From the NCBI GenBank assembly GCA_016223085.1, contig JACRPS010000017.1, positions 1 to 63,650 of the forward strand: DNA of 63,650 nt. Direction: 5' to 3'. The first letter of the stretch is position 1, and each line of letters opens with the position of its first letter. The stretch comes from Chloroflexota bacterium (GTDB taxonomy: Bacteria; Chloroflexota; Anaerolineae; Aggregatilineales; Phototrophicaceae). A program made the translations under genes and the position numbers. The notes under the pieces are model-generated. The model saw only the letters and a program-made list of their open reading frames with translations. It had not been told where the DNA came from and ran no database searches. Shown here in pieces: positions 17,875 through 26,056 of this stretch.

Positions 17875-18897
17875 TTATTTTACCGTATTCGGGTCCACGA
17901 CGTACTGCCACCAGTTGTGGGCGATATTATCCCGATAGCCGGCGACGTGGGGGAAGTGCCGGAACCACCACAGGTGATGCAGGCGGATGTCGCCATTGCC
18001 CCACTCGCGGCAGTCCATCCAGCGGAAGCGGTCGTCGGTGAGAGTCGGGTAATCGTACCAGTCATCGGCGTTGCTTTTGACGGGGCGTGGATTGCCCCAG
18101 TCGTAGTCACGGTCGCTGTTGGGCGCAAAATGCACGTTGCCACATTCGGCCTTGCCGGGGTGCGTCTTGTCGTAGCGGGTGAAACGCTCCCACAGGTTCG
18201 CATTTTTTGGTACGCCATTCCATACCCGGTGCAGCATGGACTCAGCGCGGTGGCCTAAATCTTCCAGCATTTCGCCCACGCCGCGCTCGAAGTTGAAGCC
18301 CATGATGACAAACCGCCGCGCGGCACGTTCCGTGCCCACCAGCGGCGGGGCGTTGCACCAGAACGCGCCCGGCCCGGCCATAATTGACTCGTAGTAGCCG
18401 CCGTAGGGATGCCCGAACAGCCACACCTCGTCAATCGCGCCGTCGTTGATCTTTTCGATCATCTCAAACTCGCGCACCAGCGCCAGGTAATCTACACCGT
18501 CCGGCTGGTGAAACGAGCGATCCCGCCACGCCTGCAAATAGCTGGCTTCGTCATAGCGGAAGCCGTCCGCTTTGACCGGAAACCCGTCTGCCACCATACG
18601 CTCCACAATTACGTAGTTGGCATAGCCATAGCTGGCCCAGCGCACGTCTTCGATGTAATCGGTAGCCAGGTCGTTAGGGTCATTCCATCGAAAATAGTCT
18701 TTTACGGTGCGCCCGCCCTGTGTGTGCAGCACCGGATTGTGCGTGACCATTAGCACCTTGCGCTGTACCGGCTCTGGCAGGGTGGCGGGGTCTGGCTCTG
18801 CGCCAAAGCCGGGGGATGGTTCGCCGCTGCGCATTTCCAGCGGGTGCGGCTGGTCACTGTTGAACAGGCCGCCGAGCAACTTCCGGAGAGCATCCAT
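17875..18897 (-). CDS. Uncharacterised 340-residue protein
   Basis: No family that I can name. The protein is soluble, with no signal peptide or membrane segment. It has a variable N-terminal 45 residues, then KVLMVTHNPVLHTQGGRTVKDYF, a short beta-strand/loop start. Aromatic and His-rich motifs follow, such as IDEVWLFGHPYGGYYESIM in the middle and DIRLHHLWWFRHFPHVAG near the end, which could bind a metal or sugar. The start at 18897 (MDALRKLL) is preferred because AAGGAG lies eight bases upstream; a TTG two codons earlier is the alternative. It precedes the DUF1152 gene by 23 bases, so they probably act together. Confidence 0.6.
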   Translation of the reverse strand: MDALRKLLGGLFNSDQPHPLEMRSGEPSPGFGAEPDPATLPEPVQRKVLMVTHNPVLHTQGGRTVKDYFRWNDPNDLATDYIEDVRWASYGYANYVIVERMVADGFPVKADGFRYDEASYLQAWRDRSFHQPDGVDYLALVREFEMIEKINDGAIDEVWLFGHPYGGYYESIMAGPGAFWCNAPPLVGTERAARRFVIMGFNFERGVGEMLEDLGHRAESMLHRVWNGVPKNANLWERFTRYDKTHPGKAECGNVHFAPNSDRDYDWGNPRPVKSNADDWYDYPTLTDDRFRWMDCREWGNGDIRLHHLWWFRHFPHVAGYRDNIAHNWWQYVVDPNTVK

Positions 18898-18928
18898 CGG
18901 CAAAACTCCTTCGTCGGTTATTATGCCA

Positions 18929-20077
18929 TCATTTGCCAGAACTTACGCCGCGCGTGATCAGCAGCACATACCCCAACCGCTGTGCCGCCCGTTCCAGCAG
19001 TTCCGGCGCGCGGCGCAGGGCTTCGTCCAGCGCCATCGGCCCGGTGACGATGGGCAGCACCGCCTGAAGCCCAGCCTTGTGCAGCAGCGTGTCGTCGGCG
19101 TTCAGGCTGCCGACCAGCGCCACCGTCGGCACGCCGGCCTCGCGCGCCCGCCGCGCCACGCCGATTGGCCCCTTGCCGCCAATGGTCTGCTCGTCCATGC
19201 GGCCTTCGCCGGTAATGACCAGATCAGCGTCGCGCAAATGCCGGTCAAACCCGCGCTGCTGCAAAATCAGGTCAATGCCGGATTCAATGCGCCCGCCGAG
19301 GAACGCCATTAATCCAGCGCTGAACGCCCCGGCTGCGCCGCCGCCTGGCACCTCCAGCACGTCCACGCCCAACCGGTCGCGCACCTTCGTGAAGAAGTGG
19401 CGCAGGCCGCCTTCCAGGATGCGAACCTCGTGCGGGCCAGCCCCCTTCTGCGGCCCAAACACCGCCGCCGCGCCGCGCTCCCCGACCGTGGGATTGTCCA
19501 CGTCGGACGCAATAATCACGTCAATCTCGCGCCAACGCGGATCCAAGCCAGCCGTGTCAATCGTGTACAGGTTGCTTAAGGCATTCCCGCCGCGCGGGAT
19601 ATCCTGCCCGTAGGCGTCCAGCAGGCGCACGCCCAATGCCTGAAGGCAGCCCGCGCCGCCATCCACCGTCGCGCTGCCACCCATGCCCACAATCACCCGC
19701 TTTGCGCCGGCCTTCAGCGCCGCCTGCATCAGCAGCCCCGTGCCGTACGTGGTTGTGACCAGCGGATTCAGTTCGCCCGGTCGCAGCAGTTCCAGCCCCG
19801 AAGCCAGCGCCATTTCGATCACCGCCGTTTCGCCGTCCGTCAGCAGTCCAAAGGCCGCCCGCAGCGGTCGTCCCAGCGGGTCAACGGTTGGCACGGAAAC
19901 CTGCTCCCCGCCGCCGGCCAGAAAAGCGTCCAGCGTGCCGTTGCCACCGTCGGCTATCGGCAGCAGCACCTGTTCTGCATCGAGGCAGGAACGCTGAAGA
20001 CCGCGCGCGATAGCGTCCGCGGCTGCGGTCGCGCTGAGGCTGTGCTTAAACGCGCCGGGGGCAATCAGGATTTTCAT
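18929..20077 (-). CDS. Glycerate kinase (type 1 family)
   Basis: A 382-residue enzyme of the GlxK/GarK glycerate kinase family, which phosphorylates D-glycerate at the end of glycolate or hexarate breakdown. The N-terminus MKILIAPGAFKHSLSATAAADAIARGL is the family signature. DGGNGTLDAFL, VGMGGSATVDGGAGCLQALG and ITGEGRMDEQTIGGKGPIGVA follow in the usual order. Length fits the family. Start at 20077 is chosen by the family start and a GAGGAG site upstream, rather than seven codons earlier. Position 2 versus 3 specificity cannot be told. It may feed carbon from sugar acids together with the altronate dehydratase gene nearby. Confidence 0.9.
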   Translation of the reverse strand: MKILIAPGAFKHSLSATAAADAIARGLQRSCLDAEQVLLPIADGGNGTLDAFLAGGGEQVSVPTVDPLGRPLRAAFGLLTDGETAVIEMALASGLELLRPGELNPLVTTTYGTGLLMQAALKAGAKRVIVGMGGSATVDGGAGCLQALGVRLLDAYGQDIPRGGNALSNLYTIDTAGLDPRWREIDVIIASDVDNPTVGERGAAAVFGPQKGAGPHEVRILEGGLRHFFTKVRDRLGVDVLEVPGGGAAGAFSAGLMAFLGGRIESGIDLILQQRGFDRHLRDADLVITGEGRMDEQTIGGKGPIGVARRAREAGVPTVALVGSLNADDTLLHKAGLQAVLPIVTGPMALDEALRRAPELLERAAQRLGYVLLITRGVSSGK

Positions 20078-20205
20078 TGCTTTCCACTCCTCTATCAAAT
20101 TGATAGTAAATTCAAAATCTTTTTACCTTTTTATTTCCACCCAATTATTTTTTGTGTTAAAATGTTGTCTATCGAAAGGGAGCGAAACGTTCAAGGGAAT
20201 AAGCG

Positions 20206-20610
20206 GTGTTTAACAACATCTGGGCGCTGGTGGTCGAAGACGACGCCCACAGCCTGGTTGCGATTGCTGCCATTTTACGGGAGCTGGGCATCCAGTACAA
20301 ACGCAATACCACCGGCGCGGGTGTCCTGCGCCAGATCAGAGCCATGCAGCCTTGGCCAAACCTGGTGTTCCTTGACCTCGATTTGCCCGGCGGCGACTCG
20401 CTTGTCATCTGTCAGGCCATCCGGGTGCAGCCTGATCTGGGCAACATCCCGATTATCGCCATCGGCCCTGCCAGCATGGTCGCCTATCGGGGGCAACTGA
20501 TGGCGGCGGGTTTCACCGGCCTGATCGTCAAGCCGCTGCCGCGCGTTCGCTTTCCGGCGCTGCTGCAAACCGCGCTGGACGGCAAGCCGATGTGGGAGGA
20601 ACGCCTTTAA
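20206..20610 (+). CDS. Single-domain response regulator
   Basis: A 134-residue receiver protein without an output domain. The acidic pair is E-D-D at residues 11-13, the phosphorylated Asp is D57 in FLDLDLPGG, and the conserved Lys lies in GLIVKPLPR. The usual Thr/Ser before it is in the altered context IAIGPAS. The start is GTG at 20206, with AAGGGAA six bases upstream. Its cognate kinase is not adjacent. The last four bases overlap the converging lipoprotein gene in a shared TTAA. Confidence 0.8.
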   Translation: MFNNIWALVVEDDAHSLVAIAAILRELGIQYKRNTTGAGVLRQIRAMQPWPNLVFLDLDLPGGDSLVICQAIRVQPDLGNIPIIAIGPASMVAYRGQLMAAGFTGLIVKPLPRVRFPALLQTALDGKPMWEERL

Positions 20611-21809
20611 CGCGCCAGCCAGACCAGATCGCTGATCGTCCCCTCCTGATGGAAGGTGATCTGGGTTGGACTGCCGCCGGTGCGGCTGACGACAAACACC
20701 TGGGGCACGGTCAGCCGGTCACGCCCGCCATCCACAAACGCGATCACAGCGGCATCCGGGCTGAACACCGGCTGCGGGTCAAACTTGCTCCCTTCCACCA
20801 CCGGCAGCGATGAGCCGGTTTTTTCGTCCTGCACCCAGATATCGCGCTCCGTTGCCACCAGCAAAAACCGCCCATCCCGGCTGAACTGCAAGCGGCGCGC
20901 CAGCAGTTGCACGCCCCGCAACTCCTGCGGCTGCTTGGCTATCGTCCCCGTGCTGACCGTGAAAACCGTCCCGCCAACCTGTCCGGTGCGGCTGTTGCGT
21001 TCGCTCTTTAAATACACCAGCGTATCCTCGACCGGGCTGTGCGCCGGGCTGCGATTCGGGCCGTAGCCGGTGGCTGGAATCCAGTCCAGATACACCGTGC
21101 CATCGGTCACACTGGCGGCGGACAGCGCCCCATGCGTGAAAAACAGCCAGTCGCCTGCCGGACTCCAGGCAATCGCGTCGAGCTGATTGTCCTCCAGTTG
21201 TGCCACCTGACGTTGGTTGTTGCCCGCCGGGCACTGCCCGCTGCCGGCAATGTCTGCCATATAGATGCCCAGCGGCCCATCGCTGGTCTGCGACGCGGCG
21301 AAAGCCAGCATCCGGCTGTCGAAACTCCACGCCGGTTTGAGCACGCGGGCGAAACCCAGGCACGACACCTGCTGCGTGTACGTCCCGTCCGGGCTGCTGA
21401 CAAACACCTCGCGGGCGCTGCCGCTGCCCTGCGCCGTATACGCCAGCAGACTGCCATCCGGCGCGGCGCTTAAATCCGCTGGCGCGCCGCCCACGTGAAT
21501 CAGGTCTTCCATCCCACCATTGGGCATCAGCCGCGCAATCGAATCGCCGTTGAAGATAAAAAACACTGTCCCTTGTGGCGTGTTTGCCGTTGGCGTGGCC
21601 GCAGTGGTGGCAGTGGCGGGCAGCGTCGGCGGCGGTGATGGCGTCCACGTTGGTGGCAGGGTTGGCAGGCGGCTGGCAGCGGTGGGCGTCGTTTCGGGCG
21701 TGGTTGTGGCCGCAGGCAAGGTAATCAACGTCGGGATAGCATCCTGACCGGTGCGCGCCTGACACGCCGCCAGCAGCAACAGCAGAAGCAAACGATAAAC
21801 AGGTTTCAT
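20607..21809 (-). CDS. Lipoprotein with beta-propeller (PD40/TolB-like) repeats
   Basis: A 400-residue exported lipoprotein. The signal peptide MKPVYRLLLLLLLAAC ends in a clear lipobox (LLAAC, Cys 16). A Thr/Pro-rich linker spans about 30-75. The rest consists of repeated blades with motifs such as APDGSLLAY, SFDSRMLAF, SPAGDWLFF, SRDGRFLLV and SPDAAVIAF, typical of TolB/PD40 propellers. It should be a surface scaffold or sensor outside the membrane; the ligand is unknown. A TATAAT on the minus strand at 21839-21844 lies 30 bases from the ATG. It converges with a response regulator and is divergent from the KDPG aldolase gene. Confidence 0.75.
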   Translation of the reverse strand: MKPVYRLLLLLLLAACQARTGQDAIPTLITLPAATTTPETTPTAASRLPTLPPTWTPSPPPTLPATATTAATPTANTPQGTVFFIFNGDSIARLMPNGGMEDLIHVGGAPADLSAAPDGSLLAYTAQGSGSAREVFVSSPDGTYTQQVSCLGFARVLKPAWSFDSRMLAFAASQTSDGPLGIYMADIAGSGQCPAGNNQRQVAQLEDNQLDAIAWSPAGDWLFFTHGALSAASVTDGTVYLDWIPATGYGPNRSPAHSPVEDTLVYLKSERNSRTGQVGGTVFTVSTGTIAKQPQELRGVQLLARRLQFSRDGRFLLVATERDIWVQDEKTGSSLPVVEGSKFDPQPVFSPDAAVIAFVDGGRDRLTVPQVFVVSRTGGSPTQITFHQEGTISDLVWLAR

Positions 21810-21838
21810 CGTGAACAGACCTTTCGTGAGCCTGTTTG

Positions 21839-21857
21839 ATTATATCCCGGCTATAAT
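21839..21857. promoter_or_regulatory. Back-to-back -10 elements of a divergent promoter
   Basis: TATAAT on the minus strand (21839-21844) faces the lipoprotein gene and TATAAT on the plus strand (21852-21857) faces the aldolase gene. Neither has a good -35 hexamer at 16-18 bases, so the call rests on the perfect -10 boxes and their positions. Confidence 0.4.
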
Positions 21858-21871
21858 CAGCGGACGAAGGA

Positions 21872-21948
21872 GTTGTCAGTTATCAGTCTTCAGTCACCAG
21901 TCTACAGTCATCGGTTTCCAATGACTGACGACTGAAGACTGTAGACCC
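21872..21948. repeat. Inverted heptanucleotide array in the aldolase leader
   Basis: Seven-base units of the CAGTYNN type run forward (GTTATCA, GTCTTCA, GTCACCA, GTCTACA) and then in reverse complement (ATGACTG, ACGACTG, AAGACTG). CAGTCAT pairs with ATGACTG and GTCTACAGTC with GACTGTAGAC, so the mRNA leader of the aldolase gene could form a hairpin. Same family as arrays at 34915 and 52396. Confidence 0.6.
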
Positions 21949-21969
21949 CGCATTAGGGAAGGAGTATTT

Positions 21970-22632
21970 ATGAATACCGACACCGCTTACGGATACGTGG
22001 AACGCTGCGGCCTGATGGCCGGGATGCGCGGCTACTTCCCGCCGGACAACGCCCTGCGCGTAACCGGCGTGCTGCTGGACGCCGGCATCAACGTGTTTGA
22101 GTTTTTGATGAACTCTGAACAGCCGCTTGAAGCGATGCAGGCCGTTAAGCGCGCTTATGGCAGCGACGCCTGCGTTGGCATGGGCACGGTGCTGGACGCC
22201 GATACCGCGCGGCGCGCGCTGGAGGCGGGCGCGGATTTTATCGTATCGCCCGCGTTTCACCCGGACGTGGTGCGGACGGCGCAGGCGGCGGACGTGCTGG
22301 TTGCGCCGGGCGTCATCACGCCGACCGAGTGCGTGGACGCTTGGGCGCTGGGTGTGAAGTTGCTCAAGATTTTCCCGATTGGTCCGCTGGGGCTGGACTA
22401 TTTTAAGGCCATTCGCGCGCCGCTGGACCACATGAAATTTATGTGCAACGGCGGCACCAGCGATCAGAACGTGGGCGACTTTCTGCGGGCGGGCGCGGTC
22501 GCCTGCGGCATGGCGGGCTGGCTGGTCGGCGACGGCCACATGGCGCTGGACGTGATCGGCCAGCGGGCGCGCCGCCTGCGGCAGATCGTGGACGAAGTGA
22601 AACGCGGTGTGAAGGGAACGGTGACGGTGTAG
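21970..22632 (+). CDS. eda: KDPG/KHG aldolase
   Basis: A 220-residue class I aldolase of the Entner-Doudoroff type, splitting 2-keto-3-deoxy-6-phosphogluconate to pyruvate and glyceraldehyde 3-phosphate. The Schiff-base lysine is K133 in VKLLKIFPIGPLG. GMRGYFP supplies the arginine, and the family's VEVT is replaced by FEFLM at residues 43-47, keeping the Glu. GMGTVLDADTARRALEAGADFIVSP and VAPGVITPTE match the family closely, as does CNGGTSDQNVGDFL. GGAAGGAGTATTT precedes the ATG. A related aldolase with different acid substrate is possible because of the FEFLM change. It completes the route that starts with the altronate dehydratase. Confidence 0.85.
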   Translation: MNTDTAYGYVERCGLMAGMRGYFPPDNALRVTGVLLDAGINVFEFLMNSEQPLEAMQAVKRAYGSDACVGMGTVLDADTARRALEAGADFIVSPAFHPDVVRTAQAADVLVAPGVITPTECVDAWALGVKLLKIFPIGPLGLDYFKAIRAPLDHMKFMCNGGTSDQNVGDFLRAGAVACGMAGWLVGDGHMALDVIGQRARRLRQIVDEVKRGVKGTVTV

Positions 22633-22653
22633 CGGTCGGCGAAATGATATGCT

Positions 22654-22682
22654 GTAGGGGCGAACCGTCGGTTCGCCCCTAC
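22654..22682. repeat. GTAGGGGC palindrome, copy 2
   Basis: 14-bp arms GTAGGGGCGAACCG and CGGTTCGCCCCTAC around one central base. It lies between the aldolase stop and the 3' end of the broken transposase and supplies the last in-frame stop of the transposase frame (minus, 22679-22681). Confidence 0.85.
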
Positions 22683-23245
22683 GGTTTCGTTTTTATATTT
22701 ACAGGATTTTCCCGATCAAATGCCCATCTGGTTACGTTATTGAGGATATACTCGCTGGCGGTGTAAAAATCGCGTTCATCACGGATGACGTGTTAGTAAT
22801 AATTGCGCTGCCACATGGGTGAGCCAGGGACGTTGCGGAGGGCGTTGATGCGTTTAGTAACCGCAGATTTAAACGAACGAATAATGGTCGGCAGAGAACC
22901 AGACACAGGGCGACCAAATGATGCGCTGTGGGATTGCAGGGGCACGGCATGCCGTGCCCCTACGGAATTCTTCTCCGCAATAATTACGATGCCATGAAAA
23001 TGATTCGGCATTACGACATATACCCCTAATTCGGCTTGTGGAAAATGCACCGGAACTGCCGTCCAACATGCCTCAACCACCGCCCCATAATCATTCAACC
23101 GCATCACACCGTCCTCGCCCACGCCGCCAAATAAACATTCCCGTTGATAGGCGCACACGGTCACAAAATACGCGCCATTTTGTTTGTAATCGTAATCGGG
23201 TAATCGTATCGAACGGCGGTGACGTGTGTCAGGATTATATTTCAT
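22679..23245 (-). pseudogene. RAYT-type (REP-associated, Y1/IS200-like) transposase, nonsense-mutated
   Basis: The frame from MKYNPDTRHRRSIRLPDYDY reads a RAYT/Y1-type transposase: NGAYFVTVCAYQRECLFG, then VVMPNHFHGIVI with the HxH metal site, then SFKSAVTKRINALR and WQRNYY. Directly after NYY there is TAA (22793-22795). The same frame continues past it as HVIRDERDFYTASEYILNN, the normal RAYT C-terminus with its catalytic-helix region, up to TAG in the palindrome at 22679-22681. The simplest reading is one GAA-to-TAA change, since related proteins have NYYEHIIRDE. The frame also contains an in-frame palindrome (VGARHAVPL, 22938-22961). An upstream ATG in palindrome copy 4 is rejected as start. 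Such enzymes mobilise or shape REP-like palindromes in cis; this copy is probably inactive or only makes a truncated protein. Confidence 0.8.
22938..22961. repeat. GTAGGGGC palindrome, copy 3, inside transposase frame
   Basis: Perfect 24-bp palindrome AGGGGCACGGCA / TGCCGTGCCCCT, read in frame by the transposase pseudogene as GARHAVPL in a variable loop between GIVII and the SFKSAV helix. Confidence 0.9.
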
Positions 23246-23269
23246 AAATGGCCTCAAAACGTGTACACT

Positions 23270-23297
23270 GTAGGGGCACGGCATGCCGTGCCCCTAC
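23270..23297. repeat. GTAGGGGC palindrome, copy 4
   Basis: Perfect 28-bp palindrome GTAGGGGCACGGCA / TGCCGTGCCCCTAC, 25 bases upstream of the transposase start and upstream of proB. With copies 2 and 3 it flanks and lies inside the transposase. Confidence 0.9.
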
Positions 23298-23401
23298 GCA
23301 TCTCCCCTACGGCAAATCCCCCGGCTGGAAATCTTCTGGCATCCTACCCGTCCAGCCCGTATAATGCGCCTCGTTGTTTATTCCATTCTACAGCGAACGT
23401 T

Positions 23402-24505
23402 ATGTCCCCACACCGAATCGTCGTCAAACTCGGAACAAGCACGCTCACCGGCGGCACGCGCCAGATCAACCGCCAGCGGATGCTCGAAATCGTGCAGCAG
23501 GTGGCGCGGCTGCACCAGCACGGCCATGAGATGGTCGTCGTATCATCCGGCGCGGTCACGGCTGGCCGCGAACGGCTGGGCTTCCCCGACCTGGGGCGCT
23601 CCGTGCCCGCCAAGCAGATGTTGAGCGCCGTCGGTCAGGGGCGGCTGATGCACCTGTACGGCGAACTATTTGACATTTTTGACATCGCCGTTGGGCAGGT
23701 TTTGCTCACCCGCGACGATCTGACCGACAGGCCGCGTTACCTCAACGCCCGCGATACGCTGCTGACGCTGATTGAGCGGCGTATCATCCCAATCATCAAC
23801 GAGAACGATACCATTGCCACCGACGAAATCCGCGTCGGCGACAACGATAACCTGTCGGCGCTCGTGGCGAACCTGCTGGAAGCCGACCTGCTGGTACTGC
23901 TGACTGACCAGCCGGGGCTGTTCACCGCCGACCCGCGCAAGGACAGCGCCGCGCAGTTGATCGCGCAGGTCACGCGGATTGACGAGCAGGTGGTCGCGCT
24001 GGCGGGCGGCGCGGGGTCAGGCGTGGGCACGGGCGGCATGGCGACCAAGATTCAGGCGGCGCAGCTTGCCAGCCGCAGCGGCGTGACGACCGTCATCGCC
24101 AGCGGCAAAGAGCCGGACGTGCTGGCGCGCATTCTGGCCGGGGAACGACTCGGCACGCGCTTTGAACCCGCCGTCAGCCATCTTGAAAGCCGCAAACGCT
24201 GGCTGCTGGCCGATAAACCGCGCGGCCTGCTGCGGGTGGATTCCGGCGCGGCCACCAAGCTGCTGAAGGGCGGCGCCAGCCTGCTGCCGGTGGGCGTGAC
24301 TGCCGTCGAAGGTGAATTCCGGCGGGGCGAAGTGGTGGCCGTGTTCGCGCCCGATGGCCGGGAGATCGCGCACGGGCTGACCAGCTACGACAGCGCCGAT
24401 GCTGCCCGCCTGCGTGGGGTGAAATCGGCGCAGATTGTGGAAATTCTTGGCTATACTTATGGCGATGCCGTCATTCATCGCAACAATCTGGTGGTGCTCA
24501 TATGA
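23402..24505 (+). CDS. proB: Glutamate 5-kinase
   Basis: A 367-residue enzyme, the same length as E. coli ProB, that phosphorylates glutamate in the first step of proline synthesis. The amino acid kinase domain has IVVKLGTSTLTGG, VVVSSGAVTAGRERLG, QVLLTRDDL, the IINENDTIATDEIRVGDND catalytic block and GGMATKIQAA. A PUA domain occupies the last 80 residues (GAATKLLKGGASLLPVGV). ATG at 23402 is chosen by homology; a longer frame upstream runs through palindrome copy 4. A TATAAT lies at 23360-23365. Its stop overlaps the next start in ATGA (24502-24505), so translational coupling is likely. proA follows at 26057. Confidence 0.93.
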   Translation: MSPHRIVVKLGTSTLTGGTRQINRQRMLEIVQQVARLHQHGHEMVVVSSGAVTAGRERLGFPDLGRSVPAKQMLSAVGQGRLMHLYGELFDIFDIAVGQVLLTRDDLTDRPRYLNARDTLLTLIERRIIPIINENDTIATDEIRVGDNDNLSALVANLLEADLLVLLTDQPGLFTADPRKDSAAQLIAQVTRIDEQVVALAGGAGSGVGTGGMATKIQAAQLASRSGVTTVIASGKEPDVLARILAGERLGTRFEPAVSHLESRKRWLLADKPRGLLRVDSGAATKLLKGGASLLPVGVTAVEGEFRRGEVVAVFAPDGREIAHGLTSYDSADAARLRGVKSAQIVEILGYTYGDAVIHRNNLVVLI

Positions 24506-25611
24506 GTTCGCTCAAACAACACATTCATTATCCGCTGGCAATTACGATGTGGGATTTTTCCTGGCTGGAGCGCCGCTGGCCGGGCGCGGGTTACGAGGAT
24601 TGGGACGAGGCGCTGGACGAACTCCGGCGGCGCGGTTACGACGCGGTGCGGATTGACGCCTACCCGCATCTGGTTGCCGCCGACCCGGCGCGCGCGTGGG
24701 AACTGCTGCCGGTGTGGAACCAGCAGGACTGGGGCAGCCCGGCGCTGAACCGCGTGCGTGTGCAGCCGCATCTCAACCGCTTCATCGAAAAGTGCGCTCA
24801 GCGCGGCCTGAAGGTCGGCCTGTCCACGTGGTTCCGGGAAGACCGGGACAACATGCGCCTGACGATCAAAACACCGCAGGACTTGGGCAGCGTGTGGAAG
24901 GCCACGCTTGACTCGATCAACGAGGCCGGGCTGCTCGACCATATCCTGTACGTGGATTTGTGCAACGAGTTTCCGCTAACCGTGTGGGCGCTGTGGGTCG
25001 CGCCCGACCAGCCGGAAAAGGGCGTCGTGCGCGCATCAGCAGAAGGCCAACGCTGGATGCGCGACTCGCTTGCCGTTCTGCGCGCGGCCTATCCCGCTCT
25101 CGATTACTGCTTCTCGTTCACGACCGAGTACGAAACGTGGCGGCAGGAAGACGTATCCATGCACGACTTCCTTGAATTGCACCTGTGGATGACCCACTTT
25201 ACCGACTTCTACCAGCAGGTCGGTTACAACTACGAACGGTTTGAGTCCACCGGCTACGAGAACATGGCGCAGAAGGCCGAGGCGCTCTATCGTTCGAATC
25301 CCGACCACTGGAAAGCTGGCTTGCAGACCGGCATTGATCTGTTTGTGGAGTGGTCACGCGTGTCCGGCAAGCCGCTGATGACGACCGAATGCTGGGGCGT
25401 GGTGGATTACAAGGACTGGCCGCTGCTGTCGTGGGACTGGGTGAAAGCACTGTGCGAATTCGGCGTGCGGCAGGCGTCGGCCACCGGGCGCTGGGTGGCA
25501 ATGGCGACCAGCAACTTCTGCGGGCCGCAGTTCGTTGGCATGTGGCGCGACGTGGACTGGCATCGGCGGCTGACGGATGTGATTCACGAGGGGGCGTTGC
25601 CGCGCTGGTAG
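24502..25611 (+). CDS. Clan-A glycoside hydrolase-like (cellulase-like) protein
   Basis: A 369-residue cytoplasmic protein, no signal peptide, with the look of a TIM-barrel clan-A glycosidase of the cellulase-like group: LAITMWDFSWLERRWPG start, RRGYDAVRIDAYPHLVA (beta-3 region), YVDLCNEFPL with the Asn-Glu pair at residues 155-156 after beta-4 (acid/base), and LMTTECWGVVD with Glu 296 on beta-7 (nucleophile). These positions fit the clan-A catalytic pair, but the family name and the substrate are inference. It starts within the proB stop (ATGA) and is followed 64 bases later by a small gene and then proA. Why a glycosidase-like protein lies in a proline operon is unexplained. Confidence 0.6.
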   Translation: MSSLKQHIHYPLAITMWDFSWLERRWPGAGYEDWDEALDELRRRGYDAVRIDAYPHLVAADPARAWELLPVWNQQDWGSPALNRVRVQPHLNRFIEKCAQRGLKVGLSTWFREDRDNMRLTIKTPQDLGSVWKATLDSINEAGLLDHILYVDLCNEFPLTVWALWVAPDQPEKGVVRASAEGQRWMRDSLAVLRAAYPALDYCFSFTTEYETWRQEDVSMHDFLELHLWMTHFTDFYQQVGYNYERFESTGYENMAQKAEALYRSNPDHWKAGLQTGIDLFVEWSRVSGKPLMTTECWGVVDYKDWPLLSWDWVKALCEFGVRQASATGRWVAMATSNFCGPQFVGMWRDVDWHRRLTDVIHEGALPRW

Positions 25612-25614
25612 CGC

Positions 25615-25640
25615 AGTTCCGAGTTCCGAGTTCCGAGTTA
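25615..25640. repeat. Heptanucleotide array AGTTCCG
   Basis: Three exact AGTTCCG units and a partial fourth directly after the glycosidase-like stop codon. Reverse complement of the GGAACTC units at 52468-52496. Confidence 0.75.
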
Positions 25641-25675
25641 AAATACCAACTGTGCAACATGAGTGAGGCACGGTT

Positions 25676-25948
25676 ATGAGGTTTTATGCTTTGACGCTGA
25701 CGGATAAAATCGGGCGCATTGATGGCTTCCCGTCCGAGGCGGAACTGGATGAGTTTGCCATTGAGATGTCCAGTTTTTCGGATGAAGAACGTGCCGAACG
25801 GGAGGCTGAAGGCAACACCTATGGTCCGCCAATTGTGTTTGCGCTCCTCGCTCGTGATCTGGACGCAGTAGAGGAAAATAACTATGAGCGCCCGTTTGCC
25901 GTCTACTTGCGCGGCGAACGATATGATTGCGTGAAACGAGGATCATGA
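25676..25948 (+). CDS. Uncharacterised 90-residue acidic protein
   Basis: No recognised family. The protein is short, soluble and strongly acidic in its middle (FSDEERAEREAEG), with an aromatic, charged C-terminus (NYERPFAVYLRGERYDCVKRG). Start at ATG 25676, after a short stretch with no clear ribosome site (GAGTGAGG at 25661-25668). It lies between the glycosidase-like gene and proA on the same strand, so it may be an operon member. It could also be a free-standing orphan with no function in proline synthesis. Confidence 0.5.
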   Translation: MRFYALTLTDKIGRIDGFPSEAELDEFAIEMSSFSDEERAEREAEGNTYGPPIVFALLARDLDAVEENNYERPFAVYLRGERYDCVKRGS

Positions 25949-25979
25949 ACAGTTCTACTGTCAGTTGAGAAATAACCTG

Positions 25980-26020
25980 CTTTGCGCCTTTGCTTCTTTG
26001 TGCCTTTGCGTTAAGTTTTT
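25980..26020. repeat. Short CGCAAAGGCGCAAAG-type repeat
   Basis: TTTGCGCCTTTGC ... TTTGTGCCTTTGCGTT reads on the minus strand as AACGCAAAGGCACAAAGAAG, an octamer-like repeat in which GCAAAG recurs. The same type occurs at 61473-61495. It lies upstream of proA. Confidence 0.55.
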
Positions 26021-26056
26021 ATCTTTTTCGTACCGTTAATCTTGGGGACTCGATGT

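Noticed and set aside
23246-23284. Extra N-terminal residues MPCPYSVHVLRPF of the transposase
   Set aside because: They are read from palindrome copy 4 and its flank; the RAYT body starts at MKYNPDTRHR.
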